From assembly GCF_010093535.1 (NCBI RefSeq), contig NW_022985180.1:705157-769156 (forward strand): DNA of 64,000 nt. The letters run 5' to 3'. A program made the translations under genes and the position numbers. Below, piece after piece: positions 47,840 to 59,110 of this stretch (within the stretch, counting starts at the first letter, position 1; each line of letters opens with the position of its first letter). The notes under the pieces were generated by a model, which did not search any database, was not told the DNA's origin, and worked only from the letters and a program-made list of their open reading frames with translations. This stretch comes from Lindgomyces ingoldianus (lineage: Eukaryota; Ascomycota; Dothideomycetes; Pleosporales; Lindgomycetaceae).

Positions 47840-48200
47840 TGTAACAATTCTTGTTCCATCTTAGGTTGCCTAGAACCTATCTAAAGGGTCCCTGTATTAG
47901 CTCTAACCCTAACTTAATTCTTATAAATCGTCAGGTCGCCCAGAACCTCCGGAAGGCCCCCGTATCAGCCCCGACCTCGACCTAGCCCCGACTCTGCCCT
48001 GCCCCCTGTTGTACCCCTATTCCCTTATGTATTTAGTTGCACCTTGCCCTGTAGCTAGCTTAGTAGTTTTCTAATATCCTTTTGTACAAGGCCTATAGGT
48101 GTCAATGGCATTCCCAGGTTCAGAGTCCCCACGCACTCCCATATGCCTCTGAGTGGATTCCCACCGCATTCAGACCCATTGTCTTGCCTGCGCTGTTACA
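47840..48200 (+). mobile_element. Solo LTR, Copia family E, with internal duplication
   Basis: tgtaacaattcttgttcc...cgctgttaca, 361 bp; target duplications gaaag / gaagg differ by one G/A. It is longer than the 290-bp copy because the first ~70 bp occur twice: a RIPped version (47,845-47,925) then a GC-rich version (about 47,925-47,995). The right end is nearly unmutated. Confidence 0.88.
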
Positions 48201-48426
48201 GAAGGTAAGCTAAGTTAAAGGTAATACAGGTAGTGTAATTAAACTAGGCATAACTTATGTACATGTAAGCAAGTAGTAGAAGTAGACTCTAAATAATATC
48301 TTATGTTATATTACTTTATACAGGGCTAAAGTGGGCTGTTTTGCGCTAGAATAGGGTGGTTTTAGTAGGGGCTTAGCAAAAGTGGCCGGCCAACCTGTGT
48401 GGCCGGCCAACCCGTTAGGTACGTTA

Positions 48427-48812
48427 CTTACACATAAAAAGTGCTTTTAAAGCATTATTAAAAAAAATTTACTAATTTTTTAAATTATTAAAAGTTTTTT
48501 ACTAAGTGCGCTAGCCTTTATAACCCTTTAGTATATAAAGCGCGCCTAGTCTAGTGTAAGCTTTAGAGCTAGGGCATCTAGAAAGTCTTATATAGTAAGC
48601 TAGCCTTTTATATTAAGAATTTTATAAGTTTTTGCCTTAGTGTATAAGAAGTACTACTACTAGTACTAAGCTTTTAAGGTTATAGTGCTATGCTTTACTT
48701 TAGTAAAGTTAGCTTTATACTTTACTTATATAAGATTTTTTATGCTTATGTTTATTAATGCTAGCTTTTATTTTAAGGCTTATATAAGTGCTTATAGAGT
48801 AGATTAGTTCTT
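48427..48812 (-). mobile_element. Copia D internal fragment (gag side)
   Basis: Decayed AT-rich DNA between two pogo insertions, assigned to D by position only. No motif seen. Confidence 0.5.
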
Positions 48813-48814
48813 TA

Positions 48815-50680
48815 ACGTACTTCATGGGCGAGTCGCTCACACACCCGAGTCGCTCACTTTTGCCAAGACCCCACCCTAACAAACTCTATTATGGCCCATA
48901 ACAACCTGCTCTGGCACTATATAGTACAGTACAGCCTAGAATATTATTTAGATACTACTTCTACTTCTTGCTTACACGTTTGCGCGTTATGCCTAGTCTA
49001 ATTGCACTATCTGCAGCGCCTTTAGGATAGCTTACCTACTTTAGCTTGCACCTGCTTCTTTGCCTTCTTCCTGTTACTGCGCGCTTTAAACTTCTTTAGA
49101 GCTGTTAAGCGCAGGCCTTTTTAAATTATTAAGGTCTTTTTTACCTTAATTTACTTTCTTTTATGTAATTTATGTTATGTAGTAGCCTTATTAGCTGCTT
49201 AAAGCTTAGTAATTTTCTATTACACTAACACTAGCTTATGTGTAATTATTACTGCCCCCTTTAAGACCTTTTTAAACGCCTTAACTATAAAAGTTAGTAA
49301 ACTATTTATATGCTTCTAAATTTTTATCTTTATAAGCATTAATTATAACTTAAGTTCTAAAGTATTACTTAAGGTTTATAACTACTAGGGCGTATTATAT
49401 ATAAGTAGTAGTAGTAATAAAGTGCACAACTTTACATTAAAGCCTATTATAACTTATTATAGGTTAAAAGGAACTAATCTAGCGCCTTAGAACTCTCTTT
49501 AGATATTACTAAAAGTAATTATAGCATTATAAGCTACTTTAAAGCATAGTAGGAACTTTATTTTTATAATATAAGTAATCTAGTTACGTATAAGGTTTTT
49601 AGCTTAGTACCTATACACCTTTTTTAAAGAAGCAAAACAACCTACATTAAGTAGCTATAAAAAGTGTAATAAGTAAAAAAGTATATAAATAGTAATAATT
49701 TTATTATTCTTATAGTATTACTAAAAATAAAGTAAGTTATAGCTCTTATAGCTGTTAATAACTAGCAGACAGTAGCTGCTAACAGTATACTTCTTTATAT
49801 GTGTGTTAAAGTGCTTTAACTAGTCTAGACTAAGCTAATTAGTAGTCTAGCTGTGCTTAAAAATTACAATAACTTAATTCTAGAGTAGATTTTCCTTTTT
49901 ATACTAGTTTAAAAAGTAGTTGCTACCCTAGAAAATAATAAAAGGCAGAATAGCCTACCCTTTAGCATTAATGCCCTAGATAGCTGTTGTCTACTTCTAG
50001 TTACCTAGCTAGACTGCTTTTAGCTGTTCTTATCTCTCTAAACCTGTAATAACTGCTCTAGTAGATATCTAGCCTATTATAAACCCTATCTTATTAAAGT
50101 TGTATATGTTATTATTCTAGATGCTATACTTAGCTTTAATATTTTTTATAAGGTTAAACTAGCTTTAAATTACTATAAAATCCTTATAAAAAGCTTTTTT
50201 ATAGTTATACTTACACTTAAACTTTACTTTAAGCTCTAAGTAACGCTTAATAAATGTATTAGGCTAGTTTATACTAACATAGCCTATATTACGCTTAGTG
50301 TGTAAAGAATTAGCTATATTAGCTACAGCTACTAGCTAGAGGGGAAATTCTTGCGCATCTAGCTTAAGTATGTGCTAAATAATTACCTACTTCTTATTAT
50401 TATCTAGCTTTTATAAGTTAGCTGTATAATTAGCTTAAAAAGGTTATCTAGCGCGTTAGTTACTTATTATCTTTTAAAAGACCCTATAGATAGCTGTAGC
50501 GCGTTAGTTAGAAAGTGTTACGTTTTATTTAAAAGCTTAAAGTGTAAGCTGCATCTAATGTTCTTTTAACACATTTAAGTAGTGTTGTTAGGAATACATT
50601 AGTGTAAAAAAAGTAGTGTAGTAGGGTCTTAGCAAAAGTAAGCAACTTAGGTGTGTAAGCAACTCGCCTATAAAGTACGT
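48815..50680 (-). mobile_element. pogo-like transposon, subfamily A, full length (1,866 bp), best-preserved copy
   Basis: TA-flanked (48813-48814, 50681-50682). The left repeat acgtacttcatgggcgagtc and the first ~100 bp are unRIPped; the right end is RIPped. The minus-strand transposase is the clearest here: the DDE box at about 50112-50080 reads IYNFNKIGFIIG (from IYNFDETGFMMG). Further N-terminal is a block near 50,330-50,280 (LVAVANIANSLHTKRNI) resembling the end of the CENP-B-type DNA-binding domain. Transposases of this type cut and paste at TA. Stops make it inactive. Confidence 0.9.
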
Positions 50681-50682
50681 TA

Positions 50683-50913
50683 ATATAAGCTATATTATTA
50701 CAGGTTCTAAAAGCTTTAGTATAATAGTTGCATTAACCTAGTTTTAAATTGTCTAAAGATGTGTTGCGTAGAAAGCCTAGTTACTTAAGTAAGCTTAATA
50801 CTTAGTAATATTAGTTTAGTACTATATATTAGCCTTTTTTAAAAAGTTCTTAGTAGTAATTACTTTAAGTGTAGGCATTTCTAAAGCGCTGTTTATAGGA
50901 TTTAGAGTGTCTA
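50683..50913 (-). mobile_element. Copia D internal fragment
   Basis: Continuous with 51467-51718 once the TRIM is removed (target gtcta). Probably gag; no motif recognised. Confidence 0.5.
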
Positions 50914-51466
50914 TGTAAGGCCGAGATGGCGCTTACGTGCGACAGGTATATATACTATTCTGCACCTAAAAATTAACGTTAGTTAATTATTCATACCTTT
51001 TAGTTGTATTAGCAGAGTAGTGCAGAGCCCTATTCTTACATAATAATTAACTAACAATAAGGACAGTCGCGCGTTTAACCTACACCTTAGACAGCTTAGC
51101 CAGTTTTTAGACTAAAACGTGAGGCGGCCTCTTCTAGCGCCACGTTGTAGCTGCTGGGAGGTCTAGTGTATATGGCTTAGCTAGCGTGGGCCACTAAGTG
51201 TTGTGTTGTTATTTATCCCGCGCCTCTAGGCCGCAGGTGGTCAGCCTCTGGCCGGTAACTAAGACATGCGCATGGCGCCTCTAAGCTGCGGGTAGGTCAT
51301 GTGACGCCTGGGACATGCGTCTGCTAAGAAGGGGGATAATGTAAGGCCGAGATGGCGCTTACGTGCGACAGGTATATATACTATTCTGCACCCGAAAATC
51401 AACGTTGGTTGATTATTCGTACCTTTTGGTTGTATTGGCGGAGTGGTGCGGAGCCCCGTCCTTACA
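50914..51466 (+). mobile_element. TRIM (miniature LTR element), 553 bp
   Basis: Two 127-bp LTRs (50914-51040, 51340-51466) both begin tgtaaggccgagatggcgct and end cttaca. The element is flanked by perfect duplications gtcta (50909-50913, 51467-51471). A purine tract aagaagggggata precedes the right LTR, giving plus orientation. The 299-bp interior has no coding frame. The left LTR is RIPped in its inner half and the right LTR is intact. It must depend on another element's enzymes. Confidence 0.93.
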
Positions 51467-51718
51467 GTCTAGTCTATCTAGATTAATTATATTCTATAGG
51501 TTGTTGCTAAGAGCATAGAACTAGAGCTAGATAAACTAAAAAGGCTAGCTTATGTAGTCCTTAAGCTAGTACACTTTTATTAGAAGAGAAGCATCTTAAT
51601 TAGCTATAACATAAGCTTTAAAGGTAATAAAGATAAGAAAGCTTCTAAACAGCTTTTACTAGCACTATAGTTATATAAAGAGAATTGTTCTAGGTTCTTA
51701 AAGCGCTAGGCTTATAAC

Positions 51719-51915
51719 TATAGAGGATAAAATAGCCTAGCAGTAGCTGTTTAGAAGATTAGATAAAGTGACTCTGCTATCTAAAAGAGCTAAAGGCTCT
51801 CCTTATATACACTAAGCTTTAGAACATAATATCTCTAGATCCTAAGCTGCGTCCCAGGCTCTGAGCCCCAGTCCCAGGCTCCGAGCCCCAGCCAAGGCTC
51901 TCTGTATACGCGACA
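51719..51915 (-). repeat. Copia D 5' LTR
   Basis: 197 bp, tatagaggataaaa...cgcgaca, matching 19564-19740 plus a 20-bp tandem duplication (cccaggctcYgagccccag). It is followed by gttta, the partner of the duplication at 19559-19563. Confidence 0.88.
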
Positions 51916-52550
51916 GTTTATAATAAGCTAACTAGACCTGCTCCTACACATCTTAACTAGCTAATATTCTCTACCTTACCTAGTTTATTACTGTTCTTAC
52001 TAGTGTGCTAGTATAGTTAGAGTAATTACCTTTAAACAAGTCTAACATAGTAAACATAGAATAAAGTGTAGATAATAAATACTAACTTATCTTATAGTAA
52101 CTTTTTTTTAACTAGCTTACTAACTTTGTAACTGCTTTAATCTAGAGTAGTCTACTAGCCCTCTTCTAAAGCAGTTAAAAGCATAATATAAAATAAATAG
52201 TATAGTAGTTATATGTTATTTAAGTCTTTTTACTTTATAACTAAACTACTAGATTAAGTCTTTAATATTATCTATAATTAAAATTAACTACTAATAGACA
52301 TGCTAGACATTAGATAGATCTATACCTATTCTAAGCGCAGTTGTAGTAATAGTAACTTAGATTAAGAACTTATTCTTTAAGAAATTAGCATATATTTAAG
52401 CTTAGTTAAACTTTAACATATACTTTATATATACTACTAACACTAATTAAATATCTATAAGTAAACAGCCTTTTTTTAAAAGTTAACTTTAAAAAAGCTA
52501 GCCTAAAGTAGTAATTTTTTTTATTTAAAAATATAATTATTTTTAAGATG
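51916..52550. mobile_element. Repeat F, copy 2, right part
   Basis: Collinear with 9980-10624. It ends at ttttaagatg where a pogo element inserted at TA (52551-52552). F copy 2 should resume beyond that element, to the right of the window. Confidence 0.85.
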
Positions 52551-53499
52551 TAACGTACCTAACAGGTTAGCCGGCCACTTTTGCCAAGCCCCTACTAAAA
52601 CCACTCTATTCTAGCGCAAAATAGCCTACTTTAGCCTTATATAAAGCAATATAACACAAGATATTATTTAAAGTCTACTTTTACTACTTTTTTACACATA
52701 CGCAAGTTATGCCTAGTTTAATTACACTGCCTGCATTACTTTTAACTTAGCTTACCTTTTTTAGCGCGCACTTGCGTCTTTAGCTTCTTTTTATTACTAC
52801 ACGCTCTAAACTTTTTTAAAGTAGTTAGATAAGCCTTATTCTTAACTATTAAAGTTTTTTCTACCTAAATTTGCTTTCTTTTATGCAATTTATGTTACGT
52901 AGTAGCCTTATTTACTACTTAAAGCTTTGTAATTTTTTTTATGCTAATACTAGCTTATACATAATAATTACTACCCTTTTTAAGACTTTTTTAAAGGCTT
53001 TTACTATAAATGTTAGTAAGCTATCTACATGCTTCTAAATTTTTACCTTTATAAGCATTAATTATAACTTAAATTTAAAAGTATTACTTAAGGTTTATAA
53101 CTGCTAGAGCTTATTATTAATAAGTAGTAGTAGTAATAAAGTATATAACTAAATGTTAAGAGCTATTTTAACTTATTTTAAGTTAAATAAAACTAAACTA
53201 GCGCTTTAAAACCTTTCTTAGATATTACTAAAAGTAATTACTACATTATAAGTGTGTATAAAGCATAGTAAGAACTTAAGTTTTATAATATAAGTAATTT
53301 AGTTACACATAAATTTTTTAGCTTAGCGCTTATACACCTTTTTTAAAGAGGTAAAACAACCTACATTAAAAGGCTATAAAAGGTGTAATAAGTATAAAAG
53401 TATATAGATGGTAATAATTTTATTTTTTATAGTACTATTAAAAATTAAGTAAGTTGTAGCTTTTATAGCTATTAATAATAAAAAGCTAATAAGTGCTTA

Positions 53500-55334
53500 A
53501 CGTACTTCACAGGCAAGTTGCTTACACACCTAAGTTGCTTACTTTTACTAAGACTCTACTACACTACTTTTTTTTACACTAATGCATTTCTAATAACACT
53601 TCTTAAACATGTTAAAAGAATGTTAGATGTAACTTACACTTTAGGCTTTTAAATAAAATACAACACTTTTTAAGCAACATGCTATAGCTATTTATAAAGT
53701 CTTTTAAAAAATAATAAGTAACTAACACACTAAACAACTTTTTTAAGCTAATTATATAGCTAACTTATAAAAGCTAAATAATAATAAAAAGTAGGTAATT
53801 ATTTAGCACATACTTAAGCTAGATACATAAGAATTTTCCTCTTAGCTAGTAGCTATAGCTAATATAGCTAATTCTTTACACGCTAAGTATAATATAAGCT
53901 ATATTAGTATAAACTAGCTTAATATGTTTATTAAGTGTTACCTAAAGCTTAAAGTAAAGTTTAAGTGTAAGTATAACTATAAAAAAGCTTTTTATAATAA
54001 TTTTATAGTAATTTAAAGCTAAGTATAGTATTTAAAATAATAATATATATAACTTTAATAAAATAAAGTTTATAATAGGCTAAATATTTACTAAAGTAGT
54101 TATTATAAGTTTAGAGAAACAAGAATAGCTAAAAGTAGTCTAGCTAAGTAACTAGAAGTAGACCATAGCTATTTAAAGCATTAATGCTAAAAAGTAAGCT
54201 ATTTTACTTTTTATTATTTTTTAAAGTAGTAACTACTTTTTAAACTAGTATAAAAAATCTACTTTAAAATTAAGTTATTATAATTTTTAAGCATAGCTAC
54301 ACTACTAATTAGCTTAGTCTAGACTAGTTAAAGCACTTTAACACACATATAAAAAAGTATACTATTAGTAGCTGCTATTTACTAGTTATTAATAGCTATA
54401 AAAGCTATAACTTACTTTATTTTTAGTAATACTATAAAAATAATAAAATTATTACTATTTATATACTTTTTTACTTCTTACACTTTTTATAGCTGCTTAA
54501 TGTAGGTTGTTTTACTTTTTTAAAAAAAAGTGTATAAGCGCTAAGCTAAAAACTTTATACATAACTAGATTTTTTATATTATAAAAATAAAGTTTTTACT
54601 ATGCTTTAAAGTAGCTTATAATACTATAATTACTTTTAGTAATATTTAAAAAAAGTTTTAAAGCGCTAAATTAGTTTTTTTTAAACCTATAATAAGTTAT
54701 AATAAGTTTTAATATAAAGTTGCGCACTTTATTACAACTACTACTTATATATAATAAGCCTTAGTAGTTATAAACCTTAAGTAATACTTTAAAACTTAAG
54801 TTATAATTAATGCTTATAAAAATAAAAATTTAAAAGCATATAAATAGTTTACTAACTTTTATAGTTAAAGTGTTTAAAAAAGTCTTAAAGAGAGTAGTAA
54901 TAATTATATATAAGCTAGTGTTAGCATAATAAGAAATTACTAAGCTTTAAGCAGCTAATAAAGCTACTATATAACATAAATTACATAAAAAAAAGTAAAT
55001 TAAAATAAAAAAAACTTTAATAATTTAAAAAAGCTTACACTTAATAGCTTTAAAGAAGTTTAGAGCGCATAGTAATAGAAAAAAAGCAAAGAAGCAGGTG
55101 CAAGCTAAAGTAGGTAAGCTATTCTAAAGGTGCTATAAATAGTGTAATTAGACTAAGCATAACACGTAAACATGTAAGTAAGAAGTAGAAGTAGTATCTA
55201 AATAATATTCTAGGCTGTACTGTACTATATAGTGCTAGAGCGGGTTATTATAGGCTATAATAGAGTTTGTTAGGGTGGGGTCTTAGCAAAAGTAAGCGAC
55301 TCAGGTGTGTAAGCAACTTGCCTGTGAAGTACGT
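53500..55334 (+). mobile_element. pogo-like transposon, subfamily A, full length (1,835 bp)
   Basis: TA-flanked (53498-53499, 55335-55336). Both terminal repeats are visible. The transposase is on the plus strand, with a DDE box near 54045: IYNFNKIKFIIG. Decay is heavy except in the last ~80 bp. Confidence 0.88.
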
Positions 55335-55673
55335 TATAACTTTTTTTTTATATACTTATTAAAGTGCTTTAACTACTGCAGCTTAAGCTTATTTATTATT
55401 TAGCTATTTTTAAAGACTATAATAACCTAGTTCTAAGGCAGATTTTTTTTATACTAAGTAAAAAAGTAATAGCAGCTTTTAAAAATAATAAAAAGTAAAA
55501 TAGCTTACTTTACTATGTTAATGCTCTAGATAACTATTATCTACTTTTTATTACTTTACTATATTACTTTTAGCTGTCTTTATTTCTTTAAAGCTATAAT
55601 AACTACTTTAGTTAATATCTAGCCTATTATAAAGCTTAATTTATTAAAGTTATATGTGTCTGTATCTTAGATA

Positions 55674-57001
55674 CAGTACTAGGACAAAAGTCTGTTCCGG
55701 GCAGCATTTAGCAAGCCCTACTAAACATCTGCCCCCTCTATTTAATTAATTATATAGCTACTCTAAATAGTTGCACAAGCATAATTAATAGCTTATTTTA
55801 ATTACATTATCCTAATACTTTGTCTAGTAGCTATGCGCTTGTCGCAGAGCCTGTAGACAGCGCAGCATTAAAAAGATAAGCTTCTTAATTAGAGAATTAA
55901 GTATTTTCTGCCACGCCTCCTTTAATGCTGCACAGAACTAATCCCACTTCTCTGCAGAGTTGCCTATTGTAGCTATTTTAGGGTGCAGCCTATAGAGTGT
56001 CCTTTTTAGCGCCTACTATATATGTTTAATAGGGTTAAGGTCTAGAGAGTAGGGGGGGAAATTAACAATATTAATATAGTGCCTTTGCAACTATTTGCGC
56101 GTTGCTTTTGCTGTGTGTATGCGCGCGTTATCCTGCTAGAATAGATCTCCTTTTTAGTAGTTACACAGGAGACCTTCCTTAAGCGCTTAGATGTAGCTCT
56201 TAGCTAAGTAGCTGTAGTGGGGAGCAGCAGGGTCTCTCTTTATAATTATAAGGGGGCTCTAACGTACCCTCTGTCTGTAATTAATCTAGATAGACGCCCA
56301 CACTATCTGCGCAGGCTGCTAAGCTGTAGAACGCTCCTCTATTATCTTGTGCCTCTACTTCTCTGTAGGATAGCAAAAGCACTACTTCTAGTTAGTACTA
56401 GAGCCTTTTTTAATAGAGCACTTATTAGAGAAGCGCATTGTCTGTCTCTTCTAGTTAAAGCGCTGCTATGCTCTGTCTTACGCGCGCTTTCTGCCTGCTG
56501 TGGCGCAGTTAATCTTAGGTCTGCGCTTACAGTAAAAGTTAGTAAGATTAAACTTCTTAAGCATATAATAGGCAGTCTTAGTAGATATGCGTAGCGTAAG
56601 GCTAGTCTCTTTAAGCAGCGTTTTGTACTCTATTTTTAGATATTTTTAAGCTGTTTAAAATAGCAGGCGCTTAGTACAACACAATAGCTTAGAGGGGCGT
56701 CTAGATTAATAGTGTAAAAGATTGCAGCTAGTTGCTTTCTAGCGCGCAATTGTAGTGTTGATGCAGCGCGTTGTGCAGGAGAATTCCTCTGCCAGTTCTG
56801 CAGCAGAAACGCTAGCCTTAGACTTTAAAATAATTAACTCCTGCTGCTGCACTAATAACTTAGCATTTTAGCAACAATTATGTGAAATTTCCTTGCTAAA
56901 AGACCTTATGGTAGCTGCGCAATTAATAGTAGAAAGATGGTGTTGTGTTTGTCGCGTTTCTCGGTTACGCGTTGCGGGAACAGACTTTTGTCTTGGCACT
57001 G
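55674..57001 (-). mobile_element. Tc1-like DNA transposon, DD34E (1,328 bp), partly decayed
   Basis: Ends cagtactaggacaaaagtctg and the complement of cagtgccaagacaaaagtct; TA duplications at 55672-55673 and 57002-57003. The empty site (agatactatacttagc) is seen in the homologous pogo copy near 25550. This element is clearly less mutated than the pogo DNA it sits in, so it arrived later. Confidence 0.92.
55790..56890 (-). pseudogene. Tc1-like transposase remnant (DDE_3 type)
   Basis: The minus strand reads, in order, an HTH-like region (ASVSAAELAEEFSCTTRCIN), a middle region, then DNARIHTAKATRK (second Asp) near 56140-56105. It continues with INIVNFPPYSLDLNPIKHI at about 56080-56025 and WALKRTLYRLHPKIAT. 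Counting from the DNA box Asp to the PI(E/K)H position gives 34 intervening residues, i.e. DD34E, but the final Glu is now Lys (GAA to AAA, the RIP direction). Several TAG/TAA codons interrupt it. A 125-codon frame on the opposite strand (56217-56594) is a shadow. Confidence 0.88.
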
Positions 57002-57093
57002 TACTATACTTAGCTTTTATATTAGCTACTAGGCAAAACTAGCTTTAAATAACTTTTAAATTTTTATAAAGCACTTTTTTATAATTATACTTA

Positions 57094-57936
57094 ACGTACT
57101 TTATAGGCGAGTTGCTTACACACCTAAGTTACTTACTTTTGCTAAGACTTTACTACACTACTCTTTTTACACTAATATATTTCTAATAACACTACTTAAA
57201 CATGTTAAAGGAACATTAGATGCAGCTTATACTTTAAGCTTTTAAATAAAATATAATACTTTTTAAGCAACACGCTGCAGCTATTTATAAGGTCTTTTAA
57301 AAGATAATAAGTAACTAACACACTAGATAACCTTTTTAAGCTAATTATATAGTTAACTTATAAAAGCTAAATAATAATAAAGAGTAAGTAATTATTTAGC
57401 ACATACTTAAGCTAAATATGTAAGGATTTCCCCCCTAGCTAGTAGCTATAGCTAATATAGCTAATTCTTTACACACTAAGCATAATATAAGCTATATTAG
57501 CATAAACTAGCTTAATATATTTATTAAGTATTACCTAAAGCTTAAAGTAAAGCTTAAGTGTAAGTATAACTATAAAAAAGCTTTTTATAAGAATTTTATA
57601 GTAATTTAAAGCTAGTTTAACTTTATAAAGAATATTAAAGCTAAGTATAGCATCTAAGATAATAACATGTACAACTTTAATAAAATAAAGTTTATAATAA
57701 GCTAAATATCTACTAGAGTAGTTGTTACAGGTTTAGAAAGATAAGGATAGCTAAAAGTAGTCTAGCTAGGTAACTAAGAGTAGATAATAGCTATTTAGAG
57801 TATTAATACTAAAAAGTAAGCTATTTTACTTTTTATTATCTTTTAAAGTAGCAACTACTTTTTAAACTAGTATAAAAAAGAAAATCTACTTTAGAATTAA
57901 GTTATTATAATCTCTAAGCGCAGCTAGACTACTAAT
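57094..57936 (+). mobile_element. pogo-like transposon, subfamily A, interrupted by Gypsy G3
   Basis: TA (57092-57093) then acgtactttataggcgagtt. The plus-strand transposase runs through the DDE box near 57685 (MYNFNKI-type: tacaactttaataaaataaa) and stops at ctaat (57932-57936), where G3 begins. The rest must lie right of the window. Confidence 0.82.
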
Positions 57937-58529
57937 TGTTACAATCCTTGCTTCGGGAAGCACTCGGGTCTATTGGTATTCCTAGGGGAGGGTAGGACGG
58001 ATAGAAGGGGCCAATCCAGTAGGGTGTACAGTCCTACGTACAGGCTATTAGGCTAATAGAGGGTGATGTAGAGTGACCAGATCATAGTTTGCCCTTAATG
58101 CGGCAGTAGGGAGGCTAGGTTAAACAGTCCTTATTAGACAAAGTTAGAGGTATATATAGTGTAAAATATATAAATAGTATTATAGCTCTTTAGAAAGCTA
58201 AATGCTACTTAGTCTATGTAATAAATAAACTAAACATTAAACACACTTCCTAAAGGTTATTTAATGTTAGAACTATATACATGTGCTAGGGCGCTAAGAG
58301 GAGTTAGAGGAGTTTATAAGAGCCTGCTAAGAAGAGCTTCTTAAGCTCCCTTAAGCTCCTACTAATACGCAGCCTGTCTCCCTATTAGACAACGCATTCT
58401 TCTGTAATTACTAGTAGGCGTGCTGCTTTTATGTTCTCTGCTTAGTCTGTAAACAAGCCTTGCCCTAATTTAGCTAGATTGTAGAGCACTGCAGGTGGAG
58501 TTACGCTAGTCTAACTGTAGACTGTAACA
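57937..58529 (-). repeat. G3 3' LTR
   Basis: 593 bp. The outer ~150 bp (57937-58090) keep CG-rich sequence (cttcgggaagcactcgggtc); the remainder is more decayed, but the inner end is only mildly so. Confidence 0.93.
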
Positions 58530-58726
58530 CGCTGCCCCCTCTCCCTAGCAGCGTCCTCGCCGCTCTGCTTACATAACTGTGTTAGTAAGAGTTTATTTAT
58601 AAGGTGTACATCCTTCTACTAAAAAGTGTTTTTAACATCTATTTTTCTTATACTAAATAGCTTATTAGTTTTATTTATCTTATTATTTTTATGTTACTTA
58701 TTATTTTAATCCTCTTTACTAGACAA

Positions 58727-59110
58727 AGATAAAGCCCTATAGTGCTTACTAATCTTTAGAGTTATCTTATGTGTTAACCTTATCTTTAGATAAGTGTGTT
58801 AAGTGTGTAAAAAAGTATAGTAAGTGCAACACCTTTATTTCTAATACTATGTAGAATTAGTTAGAAAAGAAACAAGAGGCACTTCTTTATAAAGCAGTTA
58901 TTATAAAAGTTTAAGAGTAAGAGCTTAATAACTAGATGTTACATTAAGTTTAAAAAACTCTAGAGGCAAAAGCTAAAAAATATTTTAAACAAAATTACAT
59001 CTAAAAGTTATTAGATTTGTTAGAAGTTTATTATGTAAAATACTTAAAAAGGGACTTTTTTTTTAGATAAAATAAAAGCTCTTAAGGCTAAAGTAAAGAG
59101 CTATTTCTTT
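58727..59110 (+). pseudogene. Antisense frame in G3: Zn2Cys6-like motif plus charged coiled coil
   Basis: The plus frame reads IKPYSAY*SLELSYVLTLSLDKCVKCVKKYSKC, i.e. C-x2-C-x6-C-x8-C-x2-C-x6-C with three Cys to Tyr changes. A Lys/Glu-rich stretch follows (LEKKQEALLYKAVIIK, LEAKAKKYFKQ). The initiator ATG is now ATA. Partner frames are at 28244 and 46165. Confidence 0.7.

Larger units (their letters stand above)
38521..48424 (+). mobile_element. pogo-like transposon, subfamily B, split by Gypsy G2 and a solo LTR
   Basis: TA-flanked (38519-38520, 48425-48426) with matching ends: acgtacctaacaggttagcc on the left, and on the right the largely unmutated complement with ggccggccaacc blocks. Removing G2 (39280-46950) and the solo LTR (47840-48200) with their duplications leaves about 1.86 kb. 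The transposase is on the plus strand, with a DDE box near 39090: MYNFNKLSFII. It lies in Copia D. Confidence 0.88.
19564..51915 (-). mobile_element. Copia retrotransposon D, minus strand, split by nested insertions (32.4 kb span)
   Basis: LTRs lie at 19564-19740 (3' LTR in element sense) and 51719-51915 (5' LTR), both tgtggagg...cgcRaca, with identical 5-bp duplications gttta at 19559-19563 and 51916-51920. The empty site is seen in repeat F copy 1. Internal pieces read in order on the minus strand from right to left: unassigned gag region (51467-51718, 50683-50913, 48427-48812), gag-pre-integrase (37592-38518), integrase remains (35356-35753, 34463-34967), reverse transcriptase (26107-27103 then 24080-24971), RNase H, and the pol C-terminus with purine tract (19741-20039). 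Everything else between the LTRs is later insertion. It belongs to the Ty1/Copia superfamily; all domains are RIP-disabled. Confidence 0.88.
52553..57091 (-). mobile_element. pogo-like transposon, subfamily B, with nested pogo and Tc1 insertions (right end outside window)
   Basis: Starts after TA with acgtacctaacaggttagcc. Its own sequence is 52553-53497, 55337-55671 and 57004-57091, interrupted by a pogo A copy (53500-55334) and a Tc1-like element (55674-57001). A further pogo copy (57094 on) inserted next, so the right end lies beyond 64000. The transposase is on the minus strand. Confidence 0.8.

Noticed and set aside
56217..56594. 125-codon plus-strand frame
   Set aside because: Antisense to the decayed Tc1 transposase, which explains the sequence better.
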